This document shows, piece after piece, positions 1-11,598 of a stretch of 64,000 nt of DNA. Source of the DNA: Zygnema cylindricum (lineage: Eukaryota > Streptophyta > Zygnematophyceae > Zygnematales > Zygnemataceae); NCBI GenBank assembly GCA_037447655.1, contig JBBHKE010000216.1:296824-360823 (forward strand). The letters run 5' to 3'. The notes under the pieces are model-generated. The model did not search any database. It was not told where the DNA came from and worked only from the letters and a program-made list of their open reading frames with translations. A program made the position numbers and the translations under genes. Positions within the stretch are counted from its first letter, which is position 1; every line of letters starts with the position of its first letter.

Positions 1-1010
1 GTTCCTTGTCCATCTTTGAGCCGGAGATATGCAAGTCTGACACAGTCTGCCATATAGTGTCCTGGTTTTTTGCAAAAGTGACATAATCCACCTCGTGGAG
101 CTCCTCTCCCTTGTTGATCAAGCCTGCCAACTCCTTGTCCTCTTCCCCCAAAATTTGGATAAAGATCCTTTCCCTTTTGCTCATCATGCTTACGCTAATC
201 AAATCCTCTAGTTAGTGTTTACACACTCGGACTTCCTCTCTTTAGTTCTATGGTATTTTCTTTCACTAATATCATCCCCACTACATCATCCCAATTCCAA
301 ATGTTATCACCTATATCTTGCAATCTGTTAATTATATTATCATACTCTTCAGGTAGTTTCATCATCAATGTTTTCACTCTTTGTCTCTTTGACCATGAGT
401 TACCTGCACTCTCTCGTTCTCCTAATAAGGCTCCTAAGTCATTACAATAATAATTGATATATCTCCCTTGTAAGTATAAGTTGATATTTTATTTTTTGCC
501 AGCAGCTACTGTTGCAATGACTAACACTTAGATTTGTTTACTAGTGACTCCCAAATCTGAGAAAATGAATAGATTTTCATATGGGGGATGGCAATGCCGT
601 TCACTACTCATTTAAGAATGAGATGCTTAGCAATGGTGTCTTTATAGTGCCATTTTTCATACTTTGACCCTTCAGTCCGACTCCCTACCACCATTGGTGG
701 TGGTGTTACTACTAGTATCGTCCGCGACAATGGAGTTCCTCGAGATGTGGCTCCTCCATTTTCTCCCTCTATGATAATTTCCTCCACTTCCTCACTATCG
801 TCAATGATTGGGATAGATACTCTGGCTGTTGTTGTTCTGGAGGTGCTAAAAAAATGTGTTCCTCCAAACCCCGGTGGTGATGGGCATCGAATATGATCGA
901 ATACTATGCCCTATAGATGTTTCTTAAAGAGAGCACCTTCCATCATCATCTCCCACTATAGAAAGTGTGATCCATAAAATATGGGCACCCTAGAGGGTGG
1001 GCCCATAACC
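1..1010 (-). pseudogene. Copia E1 gag remnant (5' part of element only)
   Basis: Degraded Gag of a Ty1/copia element read on the minus strand, running off the left edge. The reading begins at the primer-binding site near 1010, with a VMGPPSRVP-like opening as in the other copia elements here. It ends with a CCHC zinc knuckle (C-x2-C-x4-H-x4-C) at about 83-42, read as CHFCKKPGH then ADC. Indels and stops break the part between, so it cannot make Gag. Family knowledge: this knuckle binds element RNA in the capsid. Similarity to the Gag regions of elements A and B was judged by eye. The rest of the element would lie left of the window. Confidence 0.8.
997..1010 (-). promoter_or_regulatory. Primer-binding site of E1 (half-tRNA iMet type)
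   Basis: The minus strand reads GGTTATGGGCCCAC directly next to the LTR. It is complementary to the anticodon stem-loop of plant initiator tRNA-Met, not to the tRNA 3' end. Confidence 0.8.
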
Positions 1011-1887
1011 TAAAACTTTGTAAAATATACAGCGTTTAAAAGACCTCTAAGATAATGCTTGCCCCATCCTCTTTCCACTAATTAAGTTCCACCCTGGCAC
1101 ACAAGTGTTTGGACCACCCTCATCCTTGTGAGGGCCCGACTACCTTGAGCTGAACGCAAAAAAAATCACTAAATTTGATCCTCTGAGCAGTAAGTTATCA
1201 ATGGTCAAAGATGACCTTTAGAGTTACAAGCTCTCTCAAAGAGAGGTGGCTAGATTTCTCTAAGTCCTAGTCTACCTACTCACATCTACCTACTAAGCCT
1301 TAGACCAATAGGAAGACTGTACAGTATGAGAAGGTACATCGGCCGATATACTTATTGTACGACTATTGTACGGCATGGCCTTCAAGGTGACGCCTCTCAC
1401 ATCGGAAGCCATGGTTCCTCCTGCCATCTTCTTCGGTGTCCAATAATGTGGGGCCACTTGGCATCGCATGGCGCTATTTCCAAAAGCCGCCAAAAGTTCA
1501 TTCCGGGTTGGCGTTGCAACAATGGTCGTCCGTTTAAATATATTTACACGGTTCGGATTTGCATCCGTGCATGAATCGTTTCACATGCGCCTCTTTGCTA
1601 GTTTGTTCCGTTAAATGAATTAGCCATCGCGTAAACGTTTATATAATTATCAAACCCAATGTGTGTATTCATTTTTCAACGACTTAACGGAAAGGGCGGT
1701 AGGCTATTTTCTGGACTATGCACGACCTAGGATGAAATTCGGCCCAGTCCAACTTTTTGGTAAAGTGTCCCCTATTCCAATCTGCCACCTTTCTACCAAG
1801 GAGGCAACCATGGTTTTCTCTGATCCTCTCTCTCTCTAAAGTTTAACTAAAATAGATAAGTGAACTATTAATTACTCCATTTCAACA
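1011..1887 (-). mobile_element. 5' LTR of copia E1 (degraded)
   Basis: This stretch aligns by eye along its length with solo LTR C at 39526-40759. Shared landmarks are the CTCTGAGCAGTAAGTTAT-like block, the TATA-side block before the CTCTCTCAAAGAGAG hairpin, the GTAC-rich hairpin near 1320-1375, and the ATTTCAACA terminus at 1887 (minus strand TGTTGAAAT). The inner edge adjoins the PBS, although the usual terminal CA has become TA. Confidence 0.72.
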
Positions 1888-2639
1888 AAAAATAATATGG
1901 GCCCTTAAATCATGATCGAAGGGACGAAGGGAGGGTAACGAACACAAGGCAAGTTCTCTTGCCTCAAGTCCTACCTTTGTAAATAGGGATCCCTAGGATA
2001 ATCATATGAAAATCTAGACATAGTGGTACATCGTACCTTAAGTCACACGTCTATGATAGATTAATAGTTCTTAAGTATTACCCAACTACCAAGTATACGA
2101 GTCCAGTCAAGTTCAGGTTGGTCAACGTCATTACTTGTTGTTTGTATTCTTAATAAATCAGTGCCTGTTACACAGACATGGAACGTGTCCTATTTTTCAT
2201 CCCCGTTATAAGCGCATGGACCGTGTCCTATTTATAAAAACGTCTAAGTACTAGAGTATTGTACTAATGTAGATGTAAGTACGAACATTTCAAGACACGA
2301 CCCGAAACAAAAAAAAGATTGACGCAAAATCGGGCAAAGAATAAACGACACTTATTTGTCTTGATTCCAGTCACACCGCGTCCTGTTTATCATGCCCGTT
2401 ACACATGCATGGACCTTGTCATCTGACGGTCACGTGCAAAGGATAAGCGGCTGAAGACTCATTAGTGCGAGTGGCAACTTTTCTCTTCGTTCGAGCAACC
2501 AAGATTTGACGGTCAAAAACAATTGCCAAGGGAGTACTTTGACAATTAGCCGATCGGTGAGGTCGCCTGAAGGACAAAGTTACCCGTTTGCTGACGTTGC
2601 CCGGGGGACAAAGTTACTCATTTCTTGACGTTGCTCGAA
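1888..2639. other. Intergenic, nothing recognised
   Basis: Unique-looking sequence without a convincing reading frame or RNA gene. Two stretches near 2160-2230 and 2350-2420 share a theme (CACACCGCGTCCTGT/ACATGGAACGTGTCCTATTT with ATGCATGGACC), which may be an old short duplication. Confidence 0.4.
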
Positions 2640-3320
2640 ATAGGAGGGAGAGGGAGAGAGAGAGAGAGGGAAAGAGGAAGGAGAGGGATAGGGAGAGGGA
2701 GAGGGAGAGGGAGAGGGAGAGGGAGAGGGAGAGGGAAAGGGAGAGGGAGAGGGAGAGGGAGAGGGAGAGGGAGAGGGAGAGAGAGAGGGAAAGGGAGAGG
2801 GAAAGAGGGAGGAGAGGGAGAGGGAGAGATAGAGGGAGATGGAGAGGGAGAGGGAGAGGGAGAGGGAGCGGGAGCGGGAGAGGGGGGAAGAGGGAGGGGG
2901 AGAGGGATAGGGAGAGGGAGAGGGAGCCGAAGAGATAAGGGGAGGGGAAGATGGTGAAGGAGAGGGAGAAACATGGAGAGGGAGAAAGAGAGAGGGAGGT
3001 AAATAAGGGGCGGGAGAGGAATAGGAAGACGGAGAGGGTGAGGGAGAGGGAGATGTCAAGGGAGATAGAGGTAGACGAAGAAGGATGGACAGAGTGAAAG
3101 GGAGAGGAGAGGGAGAGAGAGAGATGGAGAAAGAGAGATTTAGGGGGAGGGAGATGTTCAGGGAGAGCGGAGGTAGGGAGGGGAGGGAGAGGGAGACTAG
3201 GTGGGAAGGGCGAAGTAGAGGAGGCGGGAGAGAGAGAAGTAGACGTAGGTTGAGGAGGAAGTAGAGAGAGAGGGCTAAGGAGAGAGAGGGACAGGGAGTG
3301 AGAGAGGGAGAACTAGAAAG
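2640..3320. repeat. (GGGAGA)n purine tract with degenerate flank
   Basis: The plus strand is almost pure purine. A near-perfect GGGAGA hexamer array covers about 2685-2870 and degenerates into AGGGAG, GGAGAG and GAGAGA variants up to about 3320. Every open frame across it is only simple-repeat translation (RE, GRGR, PSPS), so I annotate no protein. Confidence 0.9.
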
Positions 3321-5850
3321 AGTGCAGTACGTCTAGCGAGGTGGAAAAGAAAGAGGATATTCCTCCGAGAATTTCAAACATGAAATACATTAGTAAGATT
3401 AATCATGTCATTGAAGTTTACAATCTAAATTTTAGCTTTGTAAATGTACTTCGAAATGTACACCGTTAAACGCTATTATTGCTCATGTTTTTTCATTGCT
3501 TAGAACATTTTTTCTCTGTAGACACTCGTCAAGTTATCTTGTGTATGGCTATTAGTGTTGATATTTTTTCGCCACTTTAAACATGTTTTCTCTGTATACA
3601 CTTTGTCTGATGTTATTCAAACAGTTACGATTGACAGGCAAGGTTCTCATTCTCCTATTGGCAGTCACCAATCAAAACAGGACAGGTGAGCACGGAGAGA
3701 AATGACTTGATGTTCATGAAAAACTTTTCATTAATAGTAGTACACGGTGTACTATTTCATACACTTAATGTAAATATATACGTGAAAAGAGGCAAAAGGC
3801 ATTCTTAGCGTTTCTATTCCACTCCCTTCATTGACTTGCGATTGGATGTCCACTTGGGTCACCAGATTCGCTGATTGTATTCCTAAAACAACATTCAACT
3901 GAGATAAAATGAAATTTTACATTCAATATATATTTTTTTAATTCTCATCTTACGATTGAAAGTATCCATGTGAAAATCGGACAAGCGTGCTCAGAGTAAA
4001 AATGTAATGTTTTAAGTGACAATCTTCCTTTTAAAGCTGTAGCGATACACGGTGTACTTTACTTCCAATGGTTTTGTAAAAGCGGTTTTAAAAATGTATG
4101 TCGAAAAAATGATTTTCCCATGATTGTGGAATTTCTGACATTCCACTCTAGTTTTTGAATATTATTCCAATATTCCAGAATGTTTTTTTTAGGGTTTTAT
4201 TTTACAGCCGAATGTCCCGATCCAGACCAAGAAATTTTTAAAAGAATAAAGATATATTAGAAAGAAAGAAAATACTATTTATTTTGCTTTACCGCTGTAC
4301 AAATTGGAAGGTGAGGATCCAAAAACTTAAAAAGTTGTATTAATAAATTAACATTGTAATAACAATGATATTTATTCGACGACGATGATACAAAAAACGA
4401 CCAAAAAACAAAAAAATCCAAACCAAAAACCAAACCAAAAAACCACACCAAAAACTACAAAAAAAAAACAGATGATAACCGTGACCACAACAACGATCCC
4501 TTTTACAATCTCCACCGGTTATCCTTCCACCCACTTTACTTTTGTTAAATCCACACCACATATCCCAAACTTTCACTCACTTTTTTCTGCTCACTCACTT
4601 TTTCCGCTCACTCACTTTTTTCTTCCCTTCATCCCTTTCATTTCCCACTCACTTCTTCACGTATTAGTTTTAGTAAGAAAAGAAGGCACAAAGGGAGGAA
4701 GAGAGGACGACAAATGGAGAGATAAGACAAAAAAAGGTCAAAGAGAGTCTCACTCACTCTAACACACATTGGATTATTAAGATTAGGTTAAATTTTTGAT
4801 TTGATTTTAATTGATTTGATTTCTAATCCAATTTTAGGCATAAAAACCCTGAAAAGAGGTTTTGAAAAATTACAAATAATTGGCAACTTATTAAAACCCA
4901 AAAAAAAAAAAAACAAACAAACGAGACAAAAATGCAAACACACATAAATTCAAAAGACGGAGTAGAGGAAAAATACAAACATTCACATTTTTTATAAATC
5001 TGAAATCAGTGGAAATACCAAAATAGAGACGAGACAAATACCAAATTTTTAAATTTTACACGCTCAGAATATTCGAAAGCAGTGGAAACTTGAAAAGGAG
5101 AAACCTTTTTCCATATTTCAAAACTCAAAATCAGTACAGCCAAAAAATACGATCAATTTCCATGTCGAAAACTTCAAAATCAGTTAGAGACGAGAAAAAG
5201 AGAGATATTTTACAGGAATCAGTGGGAGTCTTGAAAATTACAAACATTTAAAAATTCCAAAACTTGAAATCAGTGGATAGATAAAAAATTAAAAAAAAAA
5301 CGAACATTTTACATACAATGTCCGAAGGCAGTGAAGACCGTGAGGCAGTGAAGAGGAGGGAGAGGTAAAGGTAGCAGAAGCAGAGCAGGGATGGGGGGTA
5401 GAGGGAGGAGAGGAGAGGAGAGGAGAACAGAGCAGAGCAGAGCAGTGCAGTGCCGTGCCGTACCTCAGTCATGGATCACAAAAACAGAGGAGGTAAGTGA
5501 CTCTAATAGTAAAAAAGCCTTAGAATCTGATAATTGAACTTCTATGCAACTCAAATTTGAGATTTTAAATCATTAAATAAGTGACATAGCTTATTATATT
5601 ACTATTATTTTAATATAAAACTAGAATCTAATCATAATGTTTAACTTAAGTAACTAAAGAACAAGGGAGTAAGAGAGATAACTTCAATTGGAAAACATGT
5701 ATTACACATTAATGGCCGTACATCACCGTAATCGTACTGAATAAGTGTACAATCTGTACTTTTTCTCTGACGACCAATGCAATTATAATTACAAGCCAGA
5801 ATTGCCAGTAACTGCGTTTTTGTACTTCCCTTAATTAAGTCATATAGTTG
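3321..5850. other. Intergenic AT-rich DNA
   Basis: No gene supported. It holds A-rich low-complexity DNA (about 4380-4470 and 4895-4930) and a loose recurrence of an AAATCAGTGGAAA-like motif between about 5000 and 5280. A short AGGAGAGG/CAGAGCAG micro-repeat cluster lies at about 5400-5465. Confidence 0.45.
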
Positions 5851-5990
5851 GGTAATTATACAGACGATGCTATGACTGCCACATTACTGGCCGGTGGTCG
5901 AATAATCTTAAAAATAAGTACGGTTTGTTGTACTATTACAGCGACTACTGGATAGTACTGACGGTTACTTACAGCGTCCGTATAATTACC
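5851..5990. repeat. Fold-back / MITE-like inverted repeat
   Basis: GGTAATTATACAGACG at 5851-5866 is matched in reverse complement by CGTCCGTATAATTACC at 5975-5990 (15 of 16). The arms continue imperfectly inward. No clean target-site duplication is visible, so it could be a decayed MITE or just a long hairpin. Confidence 0.45.
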
Positions 5991-6175
5991 ATATTAACAA
6001 CAATATAAAATGGAAAAAAGGGAATCCGACCCAATTGAATAAAGACAAGTTAAACACTCTTAGAGAAAACAAAAATTGACATGTCCACGACACAAAATCA
6101 TTGGTCGAGAGTCAAGAGACCTTAGCATATAGCAGTATTCCCTACAGCCAGGGCAGTACATGAATAAGCAAACCA

Positions 6176-6352
6176 GGAAAGAGGGAGAGGGAGAGAGCGA
6201 GGAAGAGACAGAGAGAGACAGAGGGAGAGAAGGGGAGGGAGAGGGGGCCGAGAGGGGGAGGGAGAGGGAGAGGGGAGAGGGGAGAGGGGGAGGGAGTGAG
6301 GGGAGGGAGGGAGGGAGGGAGGGGGGAGGAAAGGAGGGAGGGAGAGAGAAAA
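6176..6352. repeat. GA/GGGA purine tract
   Basis: Plus strand is polypurine (GAGAGGG, GGGAGA, GGGAGGGAGG), followed by a GAT-rich micro-repeat at about 6353-6390. All frames across it are low-complexity (GER or SLPP repeats). Confidence 0.88.
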
Positions 6353-6390
6353 TAGATGATGATGATGGTGATGTGAAGATGATGATGATA

Positions 6391-7673
6391 AAGACATCAA
6401 AGAGCGAGGACATCAGTCAACTTTATCCCACCCTCAAGATGACAGCAGGCCATAAAACAAAATGAAAACTCTCACACGCATTGAATCGACAGACACACTA
6501 AACCCTAACTTTGCAGTGCTTGTCAAAACAACTAAATAGACTCCCGCAATAGGTCAAAGAAACCTCAGAAACAACGAAACAAAGAAAAACGAGTACAGAG
6601 ACTCTGAACAGAGGTTAAAGAAACCTCAGAAAGAAAACAATGAAGGATAAGGTGGGCACACTTATCCGAAGAAAGAAGGCAGAAAACTGACGTGAAGAGA
6701 AGAGCAGACGTCCAACAGAGTGTAGGAGAACCACAGCTACTGAGGCGCTGAAAATTAGGTCCTCCCGTTTTTGCAAAAATGAGCAGAAAAGAGGCTGAAA
6801 AAAAAAAGGCTGAGGGAACCACGAAACTCTCAAGAATAAGAAGAAGGTGAATGAAGGTCCAGGTCTCAACAGGCATAAAAATATTTGCATAGTTCAAATG
6901 TGCCAAGACAATTGGGATCGCAATATCTTGTTATCAGGTACTAAATGTGTTTGTACCACAAAGACCATATAAAACACATTGAATATCAAGTAACAAGATA
7001 TGGCGTTTCCAATAGTTTTCGCACATTTGGACTATGAGATATTGTACATTTCCGTTGGAGATAAAATATAGCAGACATCACTTCTTGCTGGAGAGCAGAA
7101 CTCAGAGCCTCATGATGGTGATGAAGAACATGATGATGAAGAAGAAGAAGACGACCCATTGGAATTGATGACCAGTCCCATAGTTTTCCATCTGCACTTT
7201 TTGGATCTAAAAATGCCCGCTCAAAGGGTTCAGAACGTCTACTAGCACAAAGTAAAAGGGTTTTAACTTCCAAAAACTAGCCGCACCAGTTTCCACTGCC
7301 GGCTTCCTTCCATTTTGAAGAGTGCAAAAGGATTCTGTGTACTGTAAAAGAAAGGCTGAGGAAGACTGTAAGAGAAGAGCTGGAAAATACTTAATCCTCT
7401 CTCTACTCACTTAGGTGTGCATTCCCTTGGAGGCGAGGCAAAACCAAAAAAAAAAACAATGGAATCAAGCTTCCAAATGGATTGCCGTAGTACTAACGCT
7501 TATTTGTAGGGTTTTTTAGTGCTCCAAAAGGTAGCCTGACAAGACTTTGGCTTTCCAAAATACAGCAACACTTTTCAGCAGAGAGAAAAACATGCCATGT
7601 TAAGCAGGTATATGCAGAGGTTCCTCGTTTTTTAGCTCCGTCTCTGAGGGGCAGAAGGAGAGGAAACTACTCC
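6391..7673. other. Downstream flank of the RSZ gene
   Basis: This is probably the 3'UTR and intergenic DNA of the minus-strand splicing-factor gene. One plant telo-box-like AAACCCTAA occurs at about 6499-6507. A GATGAT/GAAGAA-rich stretch lies at about 7110-7152. No other gene is supported. Confidence 0.45.
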
Positions 7674-10600
7674 TCAAGGAGACCGAGAACGGCTGCGACT
7701 ACGATGTCGAGGCAGAGGGGAAGCGTTTCTGCACAAAGTCATAAAAATAAAATGGGCAGAACAAAAAATAGCATCAAATGACAAGAATATATAGACCAAA
7801 TGATGGTTAATGAGCAAGGACAACTCAAAAATCGTAGTTCGATTATGAAGAAAACAATTTGAAACAATATATGTGGTGTGGGAGGGAAAGAGGGAGAGAG
7901 AGAGAGGGGAGTGGGGGAGAGGGAGAGGGAGAGGGAGAGAGGGGGGGAGAGAGAGGGGCGGGAGAGGGAGAGGGGGGGGGAGAGAGAGAGGGAGAGAGAG
8001 AGAGAGAGAGAGAGAAAACCAGCTGTAATTTCATCCCTGTATGAGACTGTCTTTTTTAGAATCCTACCATCTTCAGTAGCTTTATAAAGAACAACTGCCA
8101 ACCCTAGAAACCCTGAAAAACCCTCTAACAAAACACAAAAAATCCTAACAGATGTTTTCAAAGATTCACAAGAGACTCCCGATCATTTTGAGCACTAAAT
8201 GTGAAAGCTATCAGACTTAATGTTTTATTCGCCATCAACATCAACTTTTCTCCATGCCGACGTGTCCGATTTTCATTTGGAGACCACCAATCAGAAGGCA
8301 GTAATCTTACATTTCCAGCGAAAGACGCAGACGTATAATCCGACAAGAGAAAAAAGAATTAAAGGCTGAAAAACATCAAGTCTAATAGTAATATACGGTG
8401 TACCTAAGGGCAGTGAACAGAACGCAAAAAGGAAACAGATATCTAAAGACAAGGATGTGCAGAAATGGCACATGGCAAGAAATATATTTATATATACAAC
8501 AATTGGTGTGAATAAACAATATCCAGTTCAACAAAAGCAGTTCCTTGGAAATCTAGTCATTTCATTTAACTTCTTTTTTAACTGCAACAAACACTTCAAG
8601 AAAATCGTGAGAATTTTAAAAGCCTTAAAGGCCCTAAAAAAAAGCCATGAAAAGAAAAACCTTCACAAAACCCCAAAAAAAACCTACAAATACCTAAAAA
8701 AACAAAGTTCGACACCAAGTTCAGGATTCTCACCCTGCCGGAGATCGGGCGCGGGGAGGAGGAGAGCGACTTAGGCTTCTTCCACGGCGAGGGAGAGATC
8801 GACTCCGGCGAGGAGAGCGACTGCGACGAGGAGAGTAGCTTCGACGAGGGCTAAACAGGAGAAACAAAAAACACAAAGGGAAAAAAGGGAAGAGAGGAGG
8901 GCGGGAGGAACAAAAGAAAAGAAGAACGAGAGGGAGGGAGGAAAGAAGATGAAAAAAAAAGGAGGAAGGACAAATTATAAGAGCTTTATACAAGATCAGG
9001 AATGGCATTCTCTCATCGACAAAAGACTTGAGTAAAAACATGTTTAAACAAGGTATGCATCCATGGTGAGTTCAATATTAGCCCAGTGGCAATCTAAAAT
9101 CAAAAAGGAAGGAAGGTACTCAGGCTTCACCAAGCTTCCCTCTCCCTCTCCCTCTCCCTCTCCCTCTCCCTCTCCCCTTCCCTCTCCCCTTCCCTTTCCC
9201 TCACTCTCTCTGCATTCATCTCGCCCTCTGTTTCTTCCTCCCTTCCCTCCCTTATCCCCCTCCTGGCCTCCCACGTCTCCCTCCTCTCCCTCCCAATCCT
9301 CCATCTCCACATCCTCTACTACCATTTTTCCGGTGAAAGGCGACACCGCCTCCTCCAGCACCACCTTCCTTTTCACATTATCCACAAAAGTCAGAAAAGG
9401 CACCACTCGAGAATCTCCCTCAAAACTGCCACGTGGCGCAAGCCCAATCACCACCTCCCCCCCCCCTCCCCCTCCCCCTCCCCCTCCCCCTCCCCCTCCC
9501 CCTCCCCCTCTCCCTCCCCCTCCCCCTCCCCCTCCCCCTCCCCCTCCCCCTCCCCCTCCCCCTCCCCCTCCCCCTCCCCCTCCCCCTCCCCCTCCCCCTC
9601 CCCCTCCCCCCTCCCCCTCCCCCTCCCCCTCCACCTTAAAAGCAATTATTCAGCATGTAAGGTCCAGTCACTTATTAGAATTAAAAAGACTTCCAATAAA
9701 AATCACTCACACAATAATGGAATAGATCAAGAAAAACGGACTCGCTCTCCTCCTACCAGACTCACACTCCCTCTTACCCACCTCTCCCTTCCCTCCCTCC
9801 TAACATCGCACCCTCTACCCCCTCTCCTTCTCCCCACCAAAGTCCCAGTTGTTCACAACAACTTTGCATTGGGTCTTGGATCACACTTTCAAGTTGGGTT
9901 TTTGTAGGGTTTCTAGGTTTTTTAGGGTTTTTAGGGTTTCTTCAATTTTTTTAGCTGTGCTCTTCAACCGAGTAAAGAGAGTTGAACCTTTTCCAGATCG
10001 TGTTCTTCACCCCAAGATTAAGGCTTTTTATGTTTTCCAATAAAAACTGCATGTAAAGAGAGAGAGGGAGAGAGAGAAAAAGCAAGGTAGCAGCTCAAAT
10101 TGGAAAGGGAAGGCCGATGCATGAGGCAGCGGAGGGAGAGTGAGAAAGAGACAGAAGAGAGAGAGGAGTGAGAGAAAGAAGAGAGAGAAGAGCAGGAGAG
10201 GGGGGGAGACAGAAAATTTTGTACAAAAGAACAAAGTATGACAGCTCTAAAACGCAACAGACAATGTTTGCCCAATGTAGGCAAAAGATAATTGACACCA
10301 CAATTACAGGTAAAAGAAATCTTAAAATCCCCTAAGAATTCCTAAAAACCCTAGCGGACAATTGCCAACTTCAAAAGATTGTGTCAGAAGAAACCCTTTA
10401 AAACTTTAAACCCTAGAAACCCTGAGAAACCATAAACAAATCAGCCAACTAATGGGCAATTTTGAGCTGGAAATTGTCAGCCAAACTTTATTCTGGCGAA
10501 GATAAAAGTTTGATTACAAAAGAAGACATCATATAACATATGGATGTAATACCAAATAACTTCTATTATATGTTGTGATATGTATATTACATAGCATTTG

Positions 10601-11565
10601 TACATTTTAGATGATATATAGCATTGTACATACTGTACATCTAAAATACCTTAACTTGAAAAAAAAAACAGTCGATTTTCAGCGAATATCGAGTTATTGA
10701 TACTTATCGGCAAAGAAGAGAAATATCGAGTTTTGAAGTTCACAATATAACGATATACAGAAATGGATATGTTGTCTTTGATTTCTGTCAAAATGCAGGA
10801 CTAACATTATATATGATGTATATAAAACATCCATAATGCATAAACAATATATAATAATGCTCTAAATATATAATGCTCTTCCATATGTATTATTTTTTGA
10901 CACTGACACTCAGACAGCCTAACCACATTTTTAAGGTTCTTCAAAGCTTTTTATTGATCAGTAAGGTTATTTAGGGTTTTTTAGGTTTATTAGTTGTCAA
11001 CAGGGCGTTTTAGGGCTTTCTAGGGTATTTAAGTGGTAAGTGGTGATGACAAAAAGTACCATTGCAGAAACAGCTTGCATATGAGAAAAGGGTATAAAAG
11101 GTGGTCTTCTCGACCCTTTTACTTTCTAAAGAGTTAGAAAAATGGTAATTAGAAAAAGAAAAGATGTAAAAGAAAACATGAAAAATACTTGTTTAAAAGA
11201 ACACCGTGGTTTGCTAATAGCAATCAAAAACATTTTGAATGAGAACTGTTGTTGTGCTGATGGTTATATCTCCAGTCCAAATGACGAGGACGATTGTCAA
11301 CCACAAAAATAATTCACAGGATTGCTGTAATTAACGCTATTTTGTGTTCAAAGAGCCAAAAACAAAAAAAACAGGGACAAATAAGTGAAATTATAGCTAC
11401 TAGCAATTCACGGTGTAGTATGATCCAGAGAGAGAGAGAGAGAGAGAGCGGGGGAGAGAGAGAAAGCGAGAGAGAGACCATGTACCTTCCATCGCCATAA
11501 CTTGGAAAGAGAGCGCATGAGACCGAGACAGAGAGAGATAGGGAGAGAAAGAGAGACTGAGACAC

Positions 11566-11598
<33 letters not shown>

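Noticed and set aside
1293-1574. Overlapping small frames near 1.3-1.6 kb
   Set aside because: They fall in the E1 LTR, and equivalent frames in LTR C are not conserved.
2580-3059. Long frames rich in SPSPSP, RERERE or GRGRGR
   Set aside because: Direct translations of the GGGAGA array; all six frames are open for the same reason.
7080-7170. Acidic HDDEEEEDD-coding stretch on the plus strand as an exon
   Set aside because: It is a GAT/GAA micro-repeat with no splice-site support and no homologous flanking domain.
9044-9725. Proline-rich 220-codon and glycine-rich 196-codon frames
   Set aside because: They span the CCCCCT array inside intron 3 of the RSZ gene; the real coding strand is spliced over this region.
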